From: Beijerinckia sp. 28-YEA-48
GTDB taxonomy: Bacteria; Pseudomonadota; Alphaproteobacteria; Rhizobiales; Beijerinckiaceae
Direction of reading: 5' to 3'
DNA: 64,000 nt
Assembly (NCBI RefSeq): GCF_900104955.1
Contig: NZ_FNSI01000001.1
Location: 1,088,001-1,152,000, forward strand
The notes under the pieces were generated by a model that worked only from the letters and a program-made list of their open reading frames with translations, was not told the DNA's origin and ran no database searches. A program made the position numbers and the translations under genes. Shown here one piece after another: positions 51,989 through 62,514 of the stretch (position 1 is the stretch's first letter; every line of letters starts with the position of its first letter).

Positions 51989-52110
51989 GATCTGTGCAAT
52001 CCTTCTCAATCGTGGTTGTGGCAATAAACCTACCGGCATTTTTTATTCTTTCCAGAAGACTGGAGAGATACTCTTTAGGTAGAGCTTATCGAACTGTGAG
52101 CCCTGGGATA

Positions 52111-52137
52111 TAAAAAGGGCGGCCTATAAGGCCGCCC
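52111..52137 (-). terminator. Rho-independent terminator of nrdJ
   Basis: On the minus strand GGGCGGCC-TTATA-GGCCGCCC is followed by TTTTT. It lies 30 bases past the nrdJ stop and separates nrdJ from the defence-like cassette. Confidence 0.88.
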
Positions 52138-52166
52138 CTCGTCTTCTATTGATGGACAATCAACCC

Positions 52167-55100
52167 TTACGAACACCCGGTCGTGCTTCCACACGTGTCG
52201 CACTTCAGACACGTCCCGTTCCGTACCAGCGTGAAGTTCTGGCACTCGGGGCAGGCCTCGCCGACATAGCCTTTCATGCGCGCTTCGGCGCGGCGGTCGG
52301 CGACGGACGGCGCGGCGGCTGTCGTAGAGTTTGCTGCCACCGGCGCTTGCCAGTTCAGCGTTTCCACCACTTCTGCCGTGTCGCGCAGAGCGGTCGGCGC
52401 GTCCGCGCCGTGGGCGCGGGCCACGGGTTCGTCCTTGCCGCCGGCGGTCTTCACCAGCATCAGTCGATCCTGCTTGCCGCGCACGAAGCCCGAGGAGACG
52501 AGTGGCGCGTTCTGGCCGCGGCTCTGGTCTTCGCCGCCGCCGATGCCGGTCGAGCCGATGTCGGCTGGTTCGACGTGGGCGAGGTCGTTGCGGTTGAGGT
52601 AGGAAATGGCGAGTTCGCGGAACACATAGTCGAGGATCGACGTGGCGTTCTTGATCGCGTCATTGCCCTGCACGAAGCCCGCCGGTTCGAAGCGGGTGAA
52701 GGTGAAGGCGTCGACATATTCCTCCAACGGCACGCCATATTGCAGGCCGACCGAGATGGCGATGGCGAAATTGTTCATCAGCGAGCGGAAGGCAGCACCT
52801 TCCTTGTGCATGTCGATGAAGATTTCGCCGATGCGGCCATCGGTATATTCGCCGGTGCGCAGATAGACCTTGTGGCCACCGACAACCGCCTTTTGGGTGT
52901 AGCCCTTGCGGCGATCGGGCAGGCGCTCACGCTCGCGCGTGCGCTCGACCCGTTCGACGATGCGCTCGACGATCTTCTCGGCCACCTGGGCCGCGCGGGC
53001 GGCATTGGGCAGTTGCACGAGATTCTCGACCGCATCGTCTTCCTCGTCGTCCTCATCGGAGATGAGCTGCGAGTTGAGCGGCTGCGACAGTTTCGAGCCG
53101 TCACGATAGAGCGCGTTGGCCTTCAGGCCAAGGCGCCACGACAGCATGTAGGATTCCTTGCAATCCTCCACCGTCGCATCGTTGGGCATGTTGATCGTCT
53201 TCGAGATCGCGCCGGTGATGAAGGGTTGCGCCGCCGCCATCATGCGGATGTGGCTTTCCACCGACAGGTAACGCTTGCCGGTGCGGCCGCACGGATTGGC
53301 GCAATCGAACACGTTGTAATGTTCGACCTTCAGGAAGGGCGCGCCTTCGAGCGTCATGGCGCCGCACACGTGCGTGTTGCAGGCTTCGATTTCGGCGCGC
53401 GAGAAGCCCAAGAAGGCCAGCAGCTCGAAAGCCGGATCGTCGAGCTTTTCCGCCGGCACTTTCAGCGCGCCGGTGAGGAAGTCGGCGCCGAGCGTCCACT
53501 TGTTGAAGACGAACTTGATGTCGAAGGCGCTCTTCAGCGATTTCGCCAGCACGTCGAGTTTTTCGTCGGTGAAGCCGCGCGCCTTCAACGTAGAAGTGTT
53601 GATGGCGGGCGCTTGCGCCAGCGAGGCATGTCCCACAGCATAGGCTTCGATCTCGGCGATCTGCGAAGGCGAGTAACCAAGCACGCGCAGCGCTTCTGGC
53701 ACGGCGCGGTTGATGATCTTGAAATAGCCGCCGCCGGCGAGCTTCTTGAATTTTACGAGGGCGAAGTCAGGCTCGATGCCGGTGGTGTCGCAATCCATGA
53801 CCAGGCCGATCGTGCCGGTGGGCGCGACGACGGTGGTCTGGGCGTTGCGATAGCCGTGCTGTTCGCCCTTGGCCAGCGCCCGGTCCCAGGCGGTCTTGGA
53901 ATGTTCCGACAGAGCGCTCCAGTTGGAGCCGAGCTTGATCAGCGAGGCGTGATCGAGCGGCACCGGCGCGACGGCGATCGTCTCATAACCCGCCGCTTCG
54001 CCATGGGCGGCGCGGCGATGGTTGCGGATGACGCGCAGCATCTGCTCGGCGTTCGGCTTATGGCCGGGGAAGGGGCCGAGCTCCTTGGCCATTTCGGCCG
54101 AGGTTTCGTAGCAGACGCCGGTCATGATGGCCGAGAGCGCACCGACGATGGCGCGGCCTTCGTCGCTGTCATAGCCGAGGCCCGACGACATCAGCAGGCC
54201 GCCGACATTGGCGTAGCCGAGGCCGAGCGTGCGGTAGTCGTAGGAGAGGCGGGCGATTTCCTTCGACGGGAACTGCGCCATCATCACCGCGATTTCGAGC
54301 ACGATGGTCCACAGGCGCACGGTGTGCTCATAGCCCGTCACATCGAACGCGCCGGTTTCCGGATGACGGAACTGCAGCAGGTTCAGCGAGGCAAGGTTAC
54401 AGGCGGTGTCGTCGAGGAACATATATTCGGAGCAGGGGTTCGACGCGATGATCGGACCCGAGGCCGGGCAGGTGTGCCAGTCGTTGATGGTGGTGTGATA
54501 CTGGATGCCCGGATCGGCCGAGGCCCAGGCGGCATAGCCGATCTTTTCCCAGAGATCCTTCGCCTTGAGGGTCTTGTGCAGCTTGCCGTCGGTGCGGCGG
54601 ATCAGGTTCCAGTCGCCGTCTTTCTCGACGGCGCGCAGGAATTCATCGGTGACGCGCACCGAGTTGTTCGAGTTCTGGCCGGCGACCGTCAGATAGGCTT
54701 CCGAATCCCAGTCGGTGTCATAGGTGTCGAAGGCGATCTCGGTATAGCCCTGACGCGCGAACTGGATGACGCGCTTCATATAGCCGTCGGGCACGCTGTC
54801 GCGGCGGGCGAGTTTCACGGCCTTCTTCAGCGCCGGGTTCTTTTCCGGGTTGTAGCAATCGTCGCCCGGGCCTTCGCAATTGACGCAGGCCTTCATGACG
54901 GCGGCCATGTGCTTCTTGACGATCTTCGAGCCGGTGACGAGGGAAGCCACCTTCTCCTCTTCCTTCACCTTCCAGTCGATATAGGCTTCGATATCGGGAT
55001 GGTCGGCGTCGACCACGACCATTTTGGCGGCGCGGCGCGTCGTGCCACCCGACTTGATGGCACCGGCGGCGCGATCGCCGATCTTCAGGAAGCTCATCAG

Positions 55101-55859
55101 GCCGGAGGACTTGCCGCCGCCGGAAAGCTTTTCGTTCTCGCCGCGCAGGCGCGAGAAGTTGGAGCCGGTGCCCGAGCCGTATTTGAACAGGCGCGCTTCA
55201 CGCACCCAAAGGTCCATGATGCCGCCTTCGTTGACGAGATCGTCAGCGACGGACTGGATGAAGCAAGCGTGCGGTTGCGGATGCTCGTAGGAGCTCTTCG
55301 ACTTGGTCAGCTTGCCGGTGAACGGGTCGACATAATAATGGCCCTGGCCCGGGCCATCGATGCCATAGGCCCAATGCAGGCCGGTGTTGAACCATTGCGG
55401 CGAATTCGGCGCGGCCATCTGGCTCGCCAGCATGAAGCGCATTTCATCGAGGAAGGCCTGGGCGTCGTCTTCGGTGTCGAAATATTTGCCCTTCCAGCCC
55501 CAATAGGCCCAGGTGCCGGCCAAACGGTCGAAGACCTGCGTCGAGGTCATTTCGCTGCCGTAGCGGGCGTCCTTGGGCAATTCGGCGAGGGCTTCTTCGT
55601 CGGCGACCGAGCGCCAGAGGAACGAGGGGACGTCGTTCTCTTCAACCTTCTTCAGGCGGGCGGGGACTCCGGCCTTGCGGAAATACTTCTGGGCGATGAC
55701 GTCGCAAGCGACTTGGCTCCAGTCGGCGGGTACGTCGATACCGTCGAGCAGGAAGACGACAGAGCCGTCCGGGTTGCGGATCTCACTCTTGGCCTTACGG
55801 AACTCAAGTTCGGCATAAGGCGATTGATTGGCTTTGGTGTAACGACGTTCGATCCGCAT
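52167..55859 (-). CDS. nrdJ: Vitamin B12-dependent (class II) ribonucleotide reductase
   Basis: 1230 residues; reduces ribonucleotides using adenosylcobalamin, independent of oxygen. [61 protein letters not shown] and [23 protein letters not shown] contain the active-site Cys pair and NxCxE-type radical site. [20 protein letters not shown] follows, and the end [28 protein letters not shown] is the zinc/thiol tail that re-reduces the active site. Length is normal for alphaproteobacteria. SD GGGGGA before the ATG. It has a long leader. Confidence 0.96.
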   Translation of the reverse strand: MRIERRYTKANQSPYAELEFRKAKSEIRNPDGSVVFLLDGIDVPADWSQVACDVIAQKYFRKAGVPARLKKVEENDVPSFLWRSVADEEALAELPKDARYGSEMTSTQVFDRLAGTWAYWGWKGKYFDTEDDAQAFLDEMRFMLASQMAAPNSPQWFNTGLHWAYGIDGPGQGHYYVDPFTGKLTKSKSSYEHPQPHACFIQSVADDLVNEGGIMDLWVREARLFKYGSGTGSNFSRLRGENEKLSGGGKSSGLMSFLKIGDRAAGAIKSGGTTRRAAKMVVVDADHPDIEAYIDWKVKEEEKVASLVTGSKIVKKHMAAVMKACVNCEGPGDDCYNPEKNPALKKAVKLARRDSVPDGYMKRVIQFARQGYTEIAFDTYDTDWDSEAYLTVAGQNSNNSVRVTDEFLRAVEKDGDWNLIRRTDGKLHKTLKAKDLWEKIGYAAWASADPGIQYHTTINDWHTCPASGPIIASNPCSEYMFLDDTACNLASLNLLQFRHPETGAFDVTGYEHTVRLWTIVLEIAVMMAQFPSKEIARLSYDYRTLGLGYANVGGLLMSSGLGYDSDEGRAIVGALSAIMTGVCYETSAEMAKELGPFPGHKPNAEQMLRVIRNHRRAAHGEAAGYETIAVAPVPLDHASLIKLGSNWSALSEHSKTAWDRALAKGEQHGYRNAQTTVVAPTGTIGLVMDCDTTGIEPDFALVKFKKLAGGGYFKIINRAVPEALRVLGYSPSQIAEIEAYAVGHASLAQAPAINTSTLKARGFTDEKLDVLAKSLKSAFDIKFVFNKWTLGADFLTGALKVPAEKLDDPAFELLAFLGFSRAEIEACNTHVCGAMTLEGAPFLKVEHYNVFDCANPCGRTGKRYLSVESHIRMMAAAQPFITGAISKTINMPNDATVEDCKESYMLSWRLGLKANALYRDGSKLSQPLNSQLISDEDDEEDDAVENLVQLPNAARAAQVAEKIVERIVERVERTRERERLPDRRKGYTQKAVVGGHKVYLRTGEYTDGRIGEIFIDMHKEGAAFRSLMNNFAIAISVGLQYGVPLEEYVDAFTFTRFEPAGFVQGNDAIKNATSILDYVFRELAISYLNRNDLAHVEPADIGSTGIGGGEDQSRGQNAPLVSSGFVRGKQDRLMLVKTAGGKDEPVARAHGADAPTALRDTAEVVETLNWQAPVAANSTTAAAPSVADRRAEARMKGYVGEACPECQNFTLVRNGTCLKCDTCGSTTGCS

Positions 55860-56592
55860 TTTAGTCCCCCGATATGCGCGGACCGCACAGGCCCGCTGAG
55901 GCCACGCCTGGCCCCTGTTTTCCGTCTGACTTGGTCCCCGAAACTGGCGGGCCGCTCAACGGTCCCGTCTGCACGCAACGGATCAGGCTCTGCGGCGCTT
56001 CAAGGCGTCCGTGTCGTGCCATCCATTGAACAGAAAAATGCGCCTCTGTCGTGGCAACGTCAAGGATTAGTGGTGGGCTTGACGGTCGGACGCAAAATGT
56101 AGTGGGGAGGCTGTGAACAGCGGGGATTCGTCGCGACCATATCCCAAGTGTCTGACGAGTCGTGAATTTCTGCAACGGACCGACGCCAATCCTGTGGGAG
56201 AATCAGATCGCCACAGAGGTTACGATCGATTCATCATCCTGTTGATCATCCCCATACACCACAGGGTAGTGACAGGAGCTGTCACGAGCCGACCGCGTGT
56301 GGTCGGCGCGCAGGGTTGCAGAGCTGTCGGAAATTCAGAACCTTGGCCGAGAATCGAGGGGCGAAACAGGCTGCGCGGGTCGGACGACCTGTGGAGACGG
56401 GCGGCTGCCGGAAAGAAAAAATTTTATCGATCGGCTGGCGCGCGCCGGCCCGCGAATTCAGCGGGCGGGAGGGGCCCTGGCGATCACGGTGGATATGTCA
56501 GCATCGTCGCGGCCGTCTATCCGAACGGGTCTTTCCTGCCGGTCAACGGCAATGGCTCCGACCGGCGCTCTACGTAAAGTCTTCGCTAGTCT
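55860..56592. other. Long non-coding interval upstream of nrdJ
   Basis: About 730 bases without a supported gene. Open frames exist on both strands but have no recognisable protein pattern or ribosome site. One possible NrdR-type site (56090-56105, minus strand CCACTACATTTTGCGT) matches 12 of 16 positions of the ACACTATATATTGTGT-like consensus as I recall it. I tried to fit an adenosylcobalamin aptamer (AAGTCAGAC near 55930 on the minus strand) and could not. Confidence 0.4.
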
Positions 56593-56847
56593 TTAGATCT
56601 TCCGCTTATGAAACGAAGGCTTACGATCCCACGGGCGTTTTGCGCCAATGACGATGATGGCGGCGCACAGCGCAGGGAAACCGATTAAGGCCGAGGCGAA
56701 CTGAATGGGTGAGAGCCCCAATAGCCCCGCGATCGTACTGACCAGCAGCACCAAGATAGCAACACCGCTCGCTGCGATTAGTAAGACGCCTGAGAGGGCC
56801 GGAAGAAGGACGGCAAAAACCTTCAGATAATGTACAGAATCTCGCAT
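56593..56847 (-). CDS. Small hypothetical membrane protein
   Basis: 84 residues with two hydrophobic helices (KVFAVLLPALSGVLLIAASGVAILVLLVSTIAGLLG and IQFASALIGFPALCAAIIVIGA) and a basic C-terminus (RPWDRKPSFHKRKI), so a small inner-membrane protein with a cytoplasmic tail. No ribosome site is evident before ATG 56847, and the frame stays open to 56997 through a strong hairpin. No family recognised. Confidence 0.45.
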   Translation of the reverse strand: MRDSVHYLKVFAVLLPALSGVLLIAASGVAILVLLVSTIAGLLGLSPIQFASALIGFPALCAAIIVIGAKRPWDRKPSFHKRKI

Positions 56848-56944
56848 AGGGATGGTGCCTAAATCCGACGTAGCCCAGATATTTCCAAGCAGAGAATAGG
56901 CGAGACGTCTGACAGCAGCCTTACTGGTTAACTGAATGAATTCA

Positions 56945-56973
56945 GCCCGCCGCCGGTTCGCCGGCGGCGGGGC
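56945..56973. other. Strong GC hairpin with TTCG loop
   Basis: GCCCGCCGCCGG-TTCG-CCGGCGGCGGGGC, followed on the plus strand by TTTGTGCGTTTT. It may be a terminator for rightward transcription or a structured 5' region of the small membrane protein gene. Confidence 0.5.
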
Positions 56974-57082
56974 TTTGTGCGTTTTGAAGGGCTTCAAAAC
57001 GAGGAGGAGACCCTAAGACGATCCTAGACCGAGCCGTCCGCGCGATGGATGTCGCCATTTCCGATGGCGGCCAGTCCGAAAC

Positions 57083-58210
57083 TCACAGGTAAGCCGCATA
57101 GGACTTAGCCCAGAGCAGGATGTGCGCGATCAGCCCAATGACGCCGGCCGTTTCGGAGAATACGGTCGCCGTGCCCGATGTTCCCAGGCGAAGCACGTCA
57201 GGATGGGTATCTGGCGGGATCGAGATGACTGCGGGATAGGCGCTCGTACCTCCGATCGATCCGACCCGAGCCAGCGTCCCTGAAACCGCGATTTCGCCCT
57301 CGCCAACGCCCTTTGGAATGGCCAGAATCGTCGCCTCATAGAGGCGGCCCGGTTCGGCATCGAAGAACAGTCGCACGGTGGCGCCCGGCTGAATGGTGCG
57401 GAACCCATTCTGTAAGAACGTGCCGACGATCGTGGTATCGGACTGGACGATGAAGGACATCGCCGCGCGGGCTTGCAGCGCCCGAGCGCCGACCGCGAGC
57501 GCCATGGTGCTCACATAGCCGTCCGATGGCGCCTTGACTGTCGTCTGCTTAAGCTCCCACTTAACATCGTCAAGCTGGGCGCGTGTCTGAATGACGGTCG
57601 TGTTGATGCCATTGATGGAGGAATCGAGGCCTGCGCGCGCGCTTTGCCGTTGGGCCTTGGCGGCCTGCAACTGTGCCGTGGCGATGTCGAGCTGTTCGAG
57701 CGTTTCCTGCTCGCGGAACGTCGTTGCCGATCCGCTCTTCGTCAGCTTCGCGATGTCCGCCAGCCGCTGTTGCTGGAACGCGACCTGTTTCTCAAGCCCC
57801 GTGACATTCGCGTTCGCCTGATCGAGGTTGGCCTGAAGTGCGTCGGCCTGGTGCTGTGCGGCGACGAGCGCCGCTTCGAGCTGCCGGACCTTGTACTGAA
57901 AAGGCGCCGGGTCAATCTGGAAAAGTACAGTGCCGGCCTTGACGGACACGTTGGGTTTGACCGGAACGGCTATGACTTCGCCGCTGACGTTCGGCGTCAC
58001 CTCGACCACGCGCGATCCGACAACGATACGTCCTGTCGGCGTGAGAGAGTTCAAGAGTGCTGCGAAAATGGCGATAATGAAGATGCAGATCAGCGCGGCC
58101 AGGCTTCCGCTCAGCCATGTCAGCCGAAGCAGCTTGAACTTAGAAAATATGAGCCAGACCAGGATAAGATAGCTTCCGAAGATGATGAACAAGGGCCGAC
58201 TCTTTCTCAA
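57083..58210 (-). CDS. HlyD-family membrane fusion protein (YiaV/YibH-like)
   Basis: 375 residues. Two hydrophobic segments near the N-terminus (LFIIFGSYLILVWLIFSKF and GSLAALICIFIIAIFAALL) anchor it. VVEVTPNVSGEVIAVPVKPNVSVKAGTVLFQIDPAPF is the biotinyl-lipoyl half, a long coiled coil (VRQLEAALVAAQHQADALQANLDQANANVTGLEKQ...) spans about 105-215, and KAPSDGYVSTMALAVG is the second lipoyl half. The layout fits the YiaV/AaeA-like fusion proteins for small-molecule efflux. The start is TTG 58210. The expected small DUF3302 partner is not evident. Confidence 0.82.
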   Translation of the reverse strand: MRKSRPLFIIFGSYLILVWLIFSKFKLLRLTWLSGSLAALICIFIIAIFAALLNSLTPTGRIVVGSRVVEVTPNVSGEVIAVPVKPNVSVKAGTVLFQIDPAPFQYKVRQLEAALVAAQHQADALQANLDQANANVTGLEKQVAFQQQRLADIAKLTKSGSATTFREQETLEQLDIATAQLQAAKAQRQSARAGLDSSINGINTTVIQTRAQLDDVKWELKQTTVKAPSDGYVSTMALAVGARALQARAAMSFIVQSDTTIVGTFLQNGFRTIQPGATVRLFFDAEPGRLYEATILAIPKGVGEGEIAVSGTLARVGSIGGTSAYPAVISIPPDTHPDVLRLGTSGTATVFSETAGVIGLIAHILLWAKSYAAYL

Positions 58211-58396
58211 CGCGCCTGGAGGCGGCGCTCAACAATCCGCCCGAAGCGTGCCGCCCCACCAAGGCATGCGCCGCTGCGGCCGGCACAGTTCGCGCCAGTT
58301 TTATAGCCTCCTGCAGTAGCGAGATCGGTCGGCGAGTCTTGCCATTCCGCGCCAATCACTGGGCTCAGGTAGCCTTCGCGGGACGCGGTGCACCCA

Positions 58397-59134
58397 TCAC
58401 GCCAGATAGTCATGCACCACTTTGCCCAGACCCAGGGTGAGGTCGGCGACAAGATGGGTGGCTGACAGCACTTCCAGCACCGGCAGTTCCGAGACCGGCG
58501 CCAGGGCATGGGCGAAGAGTTCGAGCGCGGCAGGTCCATGCCAGGCGCCTTTCACCGCCACATCGACGAGATCGAAGGTCACCAGCTCGCAGATGCGTGG
58601 CGTGGCATCGACATGGGGGATGATCTTGAGGAGGTAATTGGGCACGAGCAGTGATTTGCGCACGTCTTCTATGTCGGCGGTGGTGTGTTTGTAGCCCATC
58701 GTGCCGGTGGCGATCCGCACCGGGCCGTAATCGAGGGTGCCGACGAGGGTGTCGCGATGCACGGCGAGGGTGGGCTGGGCGTATTTCTTGGGAAAGCCCC
58801 AGAGTTCGCGGCCACCGAAAATCGGCGGCCCGTCATTGAGATACATGGCGTGGGTGTAGTTTCCCGGCTTGCCGTGGAAGCGCACGGGAATGACCTGGCC
58901 GGATTCGGTGTAGCTGCCGAAGCCGGTCGAATCGGGCATGCGGATGAACTCGAACTTGACGATCGGGTCGGCCATTTCGAGCGGCTCCGGAATCACGGCC
59001 CGCAGCCGCTGCGGATCGGTTCGGTAGGCGATAATGAGGAATTCGCGGTTGAAGAACCGGTAGGGGCCTTTGGGGAAAGCCGGGCTCGTCAGGGGCATGG
59101 AATAGGCGTTTTTCTTGATGTCGCTGGCTTTCAT
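58397..59134 (-). CDS. adc: Acetoacetate decarboxylase
   Basis: 245 residues; converts acetoacetate to acetone and CO2 through a Schiff base. [12 protein letters not shown] contains the catalytic Lys116 with its neighbouring Lys117 that lowers the pKa; [14 protein letters not shown] precedes it, and [17 protein letters not shown] is the family N-terminal motif. The start is ATG 59134 with AGAGGCGC upstream. It may take part in acetone or ketone-body metabolism; no partner genes are adjacent. Related fungal-type acetoacetate decarboxylase-like enzymes with other substrates exist. Confidence 0.87.
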   Translation of the reverse strand: MKASDIKKNAYSMPLTSPAFPKGPYRFFNREFLIIAYRTDPQRLRAVIPEPLEMADPIVKFEFIRMPDSTGFGSYTESGQVIPVRFHGKPGNYTHAMYLNDGPPIFGGRELWGFPKKYAQPTLAVHRDTLVGTLDYGPVRIATGTMGYKHTTADIEDVRKSLLVPNYLLKIIPHVDATPRICELVTFDLVDVAVKGAWHGPAALELFAHALAPVSELPVLEVLSATHLVADLTLGLGKVVHDYLA

Positions 59135-59391
59135 CTGCGCCTCTTTGCCGGGTAAAAATCCCTCAGACCCTTTGTGCCGCGCCCTTTGTGACAAATTAGC
59201 GGGTTTGGGGCGGATTTGGGCGGCGGTCCGATAATATTCCTGTGAGGGCCGGGTGGGCTGGCGGTGGATCGCGGCAGGACATCGCGCCTCATCACCCCTC
59301 GACATCGCCCCTGGACATCACGCTTGGGCATCGCCATAGTCCGCGCGAAATTCACATTAATTTCCCTTCGGATTCAGATCGGGCGCAGCCG

Positions 59392-59799
59392 ATGAAATGG
59401 TTTCTGCAATTCTTTACCTGGTGGCACGGGCAAACGCTCAACACCAAGTTCAACACTTGGCGTAAGGGCGAGCTCGTCGGCGAAGACGAGTTCGGCAACC
59501 GCTATTTCCGCACCAAGGGCGGCCGGCTCGATCCGGCGCTTGGTTTCGAGCGGCGCTGGGTGATTTATCCTGGCATCAGCGAAGCTTCGAACGTGCCGCC
59601 GGGCTGGTATGGCTGGCTGCACCACACGGTGAAAGAGCCGCCGACCCGCGAGAACTACAAGCCGCGCGACTGGCAATTGCCCCATAAGCCGAACATGACC
59701 GGCACGCCGGATGCCTATCGTCCGCCGGGCTCAACCTTGAGCACAGGTATACGCCCGCCAGCGACGGGGGACTACAAGGCCTGGACACCGGGCACCTAG
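59392..59799 (+). CDS. NADH:ubiquinone oxidoreductase NDUFA12-like subunit
   Basis: 135 residues; accessory complex I subunit homologous to mitochondrial NDUFA12 (B17.2). FFTWWHGQTLNTKFNTWRKGELVGEDEFGNRYFR, RRWVIYPGISEASNVPPGWYGWLHHT and PPTRENYKPRDWQLPHKPNMTGTPDAYRPPGS are diagnostic. It is found only in alphaproteobacteria and mitochondria. Followed in the same direction by the DUF2155 gene, as in many Hyphomicrobiales. Confidence 0.95.
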   Translation: MKWFLQFFTWWHGQTLNTKFNTWRKGELVGEDEFGNRYFRTKGGRLDPALGFERRWVIYPGISEASNVPPGWYGWLHHTVKEPPTRENYKPRDWQLPHKPNMTGTPDAYRPPGSTLSTGIRPPATGDYKAWTPGT

Positions 59800-59889
59800 G
59801 CGCCTGAGCGCCATACCCTTGCTGCAATTTTCGGCGAATCGTGGCTTGAGTTCAAAAAAGGCGCCGCTGGCTGCGCCAGCGGAAGCGAT

Positions 59890-60570
59890 ATGAGACTTAG
59901 CTCTTTGAAGATCGGGCCTATGAAAATCGACAGAGCGGCGGCCGTCCTCCTGGCCGGCGCCTTGGTGGCAATCGCCTCGCCCGCCTCGGCCGACAAGATC
60001 AAGCATCCGACAGCCGTGTTCGCCGGTCTCGACAAGATCACCGGCCGGATCATTTCCTTCGATGTGGCGATCGACGAAACGGTGCAGTTCGGCACCCTGC
60101 AGATCACGCCGCGCGCCTGCTATACGCGCCCGGCCACCGAGGCGCCGCTGACCGACGGTTTCGTCGAGGCCGAGGAGATGATCTCGCCGACGGAAACCAA
60201 GAAACTGTTCGCCGGCTGGATGTTCGCCGCGAGCCCCGGCCTGCATGGCATTGAACACCCGGTCTATGATGCCTGGCTGACCGACTGCAAAGGTGGCAAG
60301 GAAGTCATTGCCGATCCGACACCGGCACGCCTCGACGATCCCGCAGACGTGGTGACGCCGCCGCCGCCAAAGCCTGGCACCCAGCCCCGTCCGCGCCGCC
60401 GCGAGACCGCGCCGCCGGCGCGCGAAGTGCGCCCGAGCCTGCCGCCGGGGCAGGAGACCATGTCGGAGCCGCAGGTTCTAGCGCCACCGCCGCCGCGCCC
60501 GTCGCAGAACCGCAGCGGGCCGCCGGGCCTGATCCCGCCGGGCGACATTCCCTTCGATAACAGGCGCTGA
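59890..60570 (+). CDS. DUF2155 secreted protein
   Basis: 226 residues. Signal peptide (AAAVLLAGALVAIASPASA), DUF2155 domain (HPTAVFAGLDKITGRIISFDVAIDETVQFGTLQITPRACYTRP, then FAGWMFAASPGLHGIEHPVYDAWLTDCK) with two Cys, and a Pro/Arg-rich tail after residue 150. The role is unknown; the domain is alphaproteobacterial and is usually next to aat and the NDUFA12 gene, as here. Start may be 59890 or 59920 (MKIDRAAAV). Confidence 0.9.
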   Translation: MRLSSLKIGPMKIDRAAAVLLAGALVAIASPASADKIKHPTAVFAGLDKITGRIISFDVAIDETVQFGTLQITPRACYTRPATEAPLTDGFVEAEEMISPTETKKLFAGWMFAASPGLHGIEHPVYDAWLTDCKGGKEVIADPTPARLDDPADVVTPPPPKPGTQPRPRRRETAPPAREVRPSLPPGQETMSEPQVLAPPPPRPSQNRSGPPGLIPPGDIPFDNRR

Positions 60571-60582
60571 GACGTCATTTCC

Positions 60583-60631
60583 GGAGTCTGATGTCCTGTC
60601 GGACGCGCGTGAGCGTGATCCGGCATGTCAT
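60583..60631. repeat. Palindromic repeat C, copy 5 (partial)
   Basis: GTCATTTCCGGAGTCTGATG and TCGGACGCGCGTGAGCGTGA, TCCGGCATGTCATTC: outer and inner arms are only partly complementary. It fills the gap between the convergent DUF2155 and aat genes. Confidence 0.5.
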
Positions 60632-60632
60632 T

Positions 60633-61307
60633 CTAGCGCCCTAGCACCGCCAACACTTCTCGGCCGTACATCACTTCGCCCTTCGGCCAGCAATGGAATT
60701 GCGCCGGGCGTCCAATCGCTTCGTCGAGACGGGCGTGATACTCGGCGCGCGGAATTTCGACAGCGCCGAGCGTGATCAGATGCGGCGTGACGAATTGCGT
60801 GTCGAGCAGTTCGAAGCCGCCTTTGTTGAGCCGCGCCACCAGATGCACCAGCGCCACTTTCGAAGCATCGGTCTCGCGGTGAAACATGCTTTCGCCGAAG
60901 AAGGCGCCACCGATGGCGACGCCATAAAGGCCGCCGACAAGTTCGCCGGCGTTGTAGGCCTCGACGGTGTGCACATGACCTTGGTCGAAGAGATCGCGGT
61001 AGAGTTTGCGGATGCGGGTGTTGATCCAGGTGCTCGGTCGGGAGAGGCCCATGCCGGCGCCGGAACATCCGTCGATCACCGCGTCGAAGTCGCGGTCGAT
61101 GTGAATTTCAAAACGATCCGAGCGCACCGCCTTGGCGAGCGAGCGTGAAATCGCCAGTCCGTCGAGCGGAAAGATGCCGCGCTGTTCCGGGTCGACCCAG
61201 AAAATCGACGGATCGTCGGCGCTCTCGGCCATGGGGAACATGCCGACCGAATAGGCGCGCAGCAAAAGCTGCGGTGTGATTTCGAAAATCTGTCCGGCTT
61301 CGCTCAT
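60633..61307 (-). CDS. aat: Leucyl/phenylalanyl-tRNA-protein transferase
   Basis: 224 residues; adds Leu or Phe to N-terminal Arg/Lys of proteins for degradation by the N-degron route (ClpSAP). [98 protein letters not shown] and [24 protein letters not shown] are all standard. Nearby accC/accB, the usual partner genes, are absent here. Confidence 0.96.
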   Translation of the reverse strand: MSEAGQIFEITPQLLLRAYSVGMFPMAESADDPSIFWVDPEQRGIFPLDGLAISRSLAKAVRSDRFEIHIDRDFDAVIDGCSGAGMGLSRPSTWINTRIRKLYRDLFDQGHVHTVEAYNAGELVGGLYGVAIGGAFFGESMFHRETDASKVALVHLVARLNKGGFELLDTQFVTPHLITLGAVEIPRAEYHARLDEAIGRPAQFHCWPKGEVMYGREVLAVLGR

Positions 61308-61533
61308 GACTGTCGGCTCAAGACTTTTGACTCACGGCACCTGATCCTGCGCAAAGGGTGGGTTCGCTACCGGCGCTCGTCAAGAGGCGGCTTTCGGTTC
61401 CCCGCCGGTTTGCGATTGTCGAGGCGTAACCTTTGCCGGGCTGCATTGCGATGTTTGCTCATCTGCCGCCGCCAAGACACGGTAAAATACAACTCTTAAG
61501 GTAAATCCGGCCCTTCATCGAGGCACGATTTGT

Positions 61534-61559
61534 TTCGACAAGTTCTTTCGACAGGTTCT
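61534..61559. repeat. 13-bp tandem repeat in methyltransferase leader
   Basis: TTCGACAAGTTCT and TTCGACAGGTTCT stand head to tail with one mismatch, about 38 bases before the methyltransferase start. This may be a regulator site or a slippage product. The rest of 61308-61596 shows nothing else. Confidence 0.5.
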
Positions 61560-61596
61560 TCGGGAGAACGGTTGCATCGAGGAGCAGCGCGGTTCC

Positions 61597-62382
61597 ATGG
61601 CAAACGTCTCGTCTTCAATCCATCAGACAGCGGCCGGCGGCTATGCCGTGGGCGCCGATTTCTACACGAAGGGACGGCCGGAATATCCAAGCGAAGTGTC
61701 GGACTGGTTGCGTGACGGTCTTGGCTTGCAGCCTGGGCGGGTGGTGGTCGACCTGGGCGCGGGCTCCGGCAAGTTCTCCGGCTATCTGGTGCGGACTGGC
61801 GCTTCTGTGATCGCAGTGGAACCCGTGCCGCAGATGTTGGAGAAGCTGACGCAGGCATGGCCTGACGTTATCAGTCACCTTGGTATGGCGGATGCCATTC
61901 CGCTTCCCGATGGTTCGGTGGACGCGGTGGTCTGCGCGCAGGCGTTCCATTGGTTCGCGCATGCCGGCGCCTTGAAGGAGATCTGCCGCGTCTTGAAGCC
62001 GGGTGGTCGGCTCGGCTTGATTTGGAACATGCGCGACACATCCGTCGGCTGGGTCAAACAGCTCAATGCGATCGTCGATCGCTACGAAGGCAACACGCCC
62101 CGTTACGCCAATGGCGATTGGAAGCAGGCCTTTCCGTTCGCCGGTTTCGGACCGATGCAGACGGTGCATTTCCGTTACGGCCACACCGGCGCACCGGAAG
62201 ATGTCATCGTCAATCGTGTGCGCTCGACGAGCTTCATCGCGGCGCTGCCGAAAGATGAGGAAGCCAAAGTGGTGGCCGAGGTCCGCGCCTTGATCGAAGC
62301 AACGCCGGAGCTGAAAGGGCAGGGCACCGTGACAACGCCTTATGTCACCGACGCCTACAGCATGATCAAGGTCGCAGGGTAA
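61597..62382 (+). CDS. Class I SAM-dependent methyltransferase
   Basis: 261 residues. VVVDLGAGSGKFSGYLVRTGASVIAVEPVPQMLEKL is motif I and strand II, PLPDGSVDAVVCAQAFHWF is motif II of the Methyltransf_11 type, and EICRVLKPGGRLGLIWNMRDTSVGWVKQLNAIVDRY follows. No substrate-specific domain is visible. ATG 61597 has GAGGAG somewhat far upstream. It stands alone. Confidence 0.88.
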   Translation: MANVSSSIHQTAAGGYAVGADFYTKGRPEYPSEVSDWLRDGLGLQPGRVVVDLGAGSGKFSGYLVRTGASVIAVEPVPQMLEKLTQAWPDVISHLGMADAIPLPDGSVDAVVCAQAFHWFAHAGALKEICRVLKPGGRLGLIWNMRDTSVGWVKQLNAIVDRYEGNTPRYANGDWKQAFPFAGFGPMQTVHFRYGHTGAPEDVIVNRVRSTSFIAALPKDEEAKVVAEVRALIEATPELKGQGTVTTPYVTDAYSMIKVAG

Positions 62383-62514
62383 TCAGTGCTGGTTGTTGCG
62401 TCGTCTAAGCGCAGTGCAATGTTGAGTGATGGTCGTAGTCTAGCTCGAGGATCAGCGTGTACGGCAGAGTGGGCCAATTCTTCTCGAAAGAAATACGAGC
62501 GTGAAACGGCTGAT

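Noticed and set aside
55900-55960. Adenosylcobalamin riboswitch in the nrdJ leader
   Set aside because: AAGTCAGAC on the minus strand resembles part of the B12 box but the rest of the conserved core is absent.
52149-56102. A 1317-codon open frame on the plus strand opposite nrdJ
   Set aside because: The minus strand encodes a complete, fully recognisable class II ribonucleotide reductase; the plus frame is a GC-skew shadow.
56113-56577. 154-codon plus-strand frame in the nrdJ upstream interval
   Set aside because: No domain or signal pattern and no ribosome site; composition looks non-coding.
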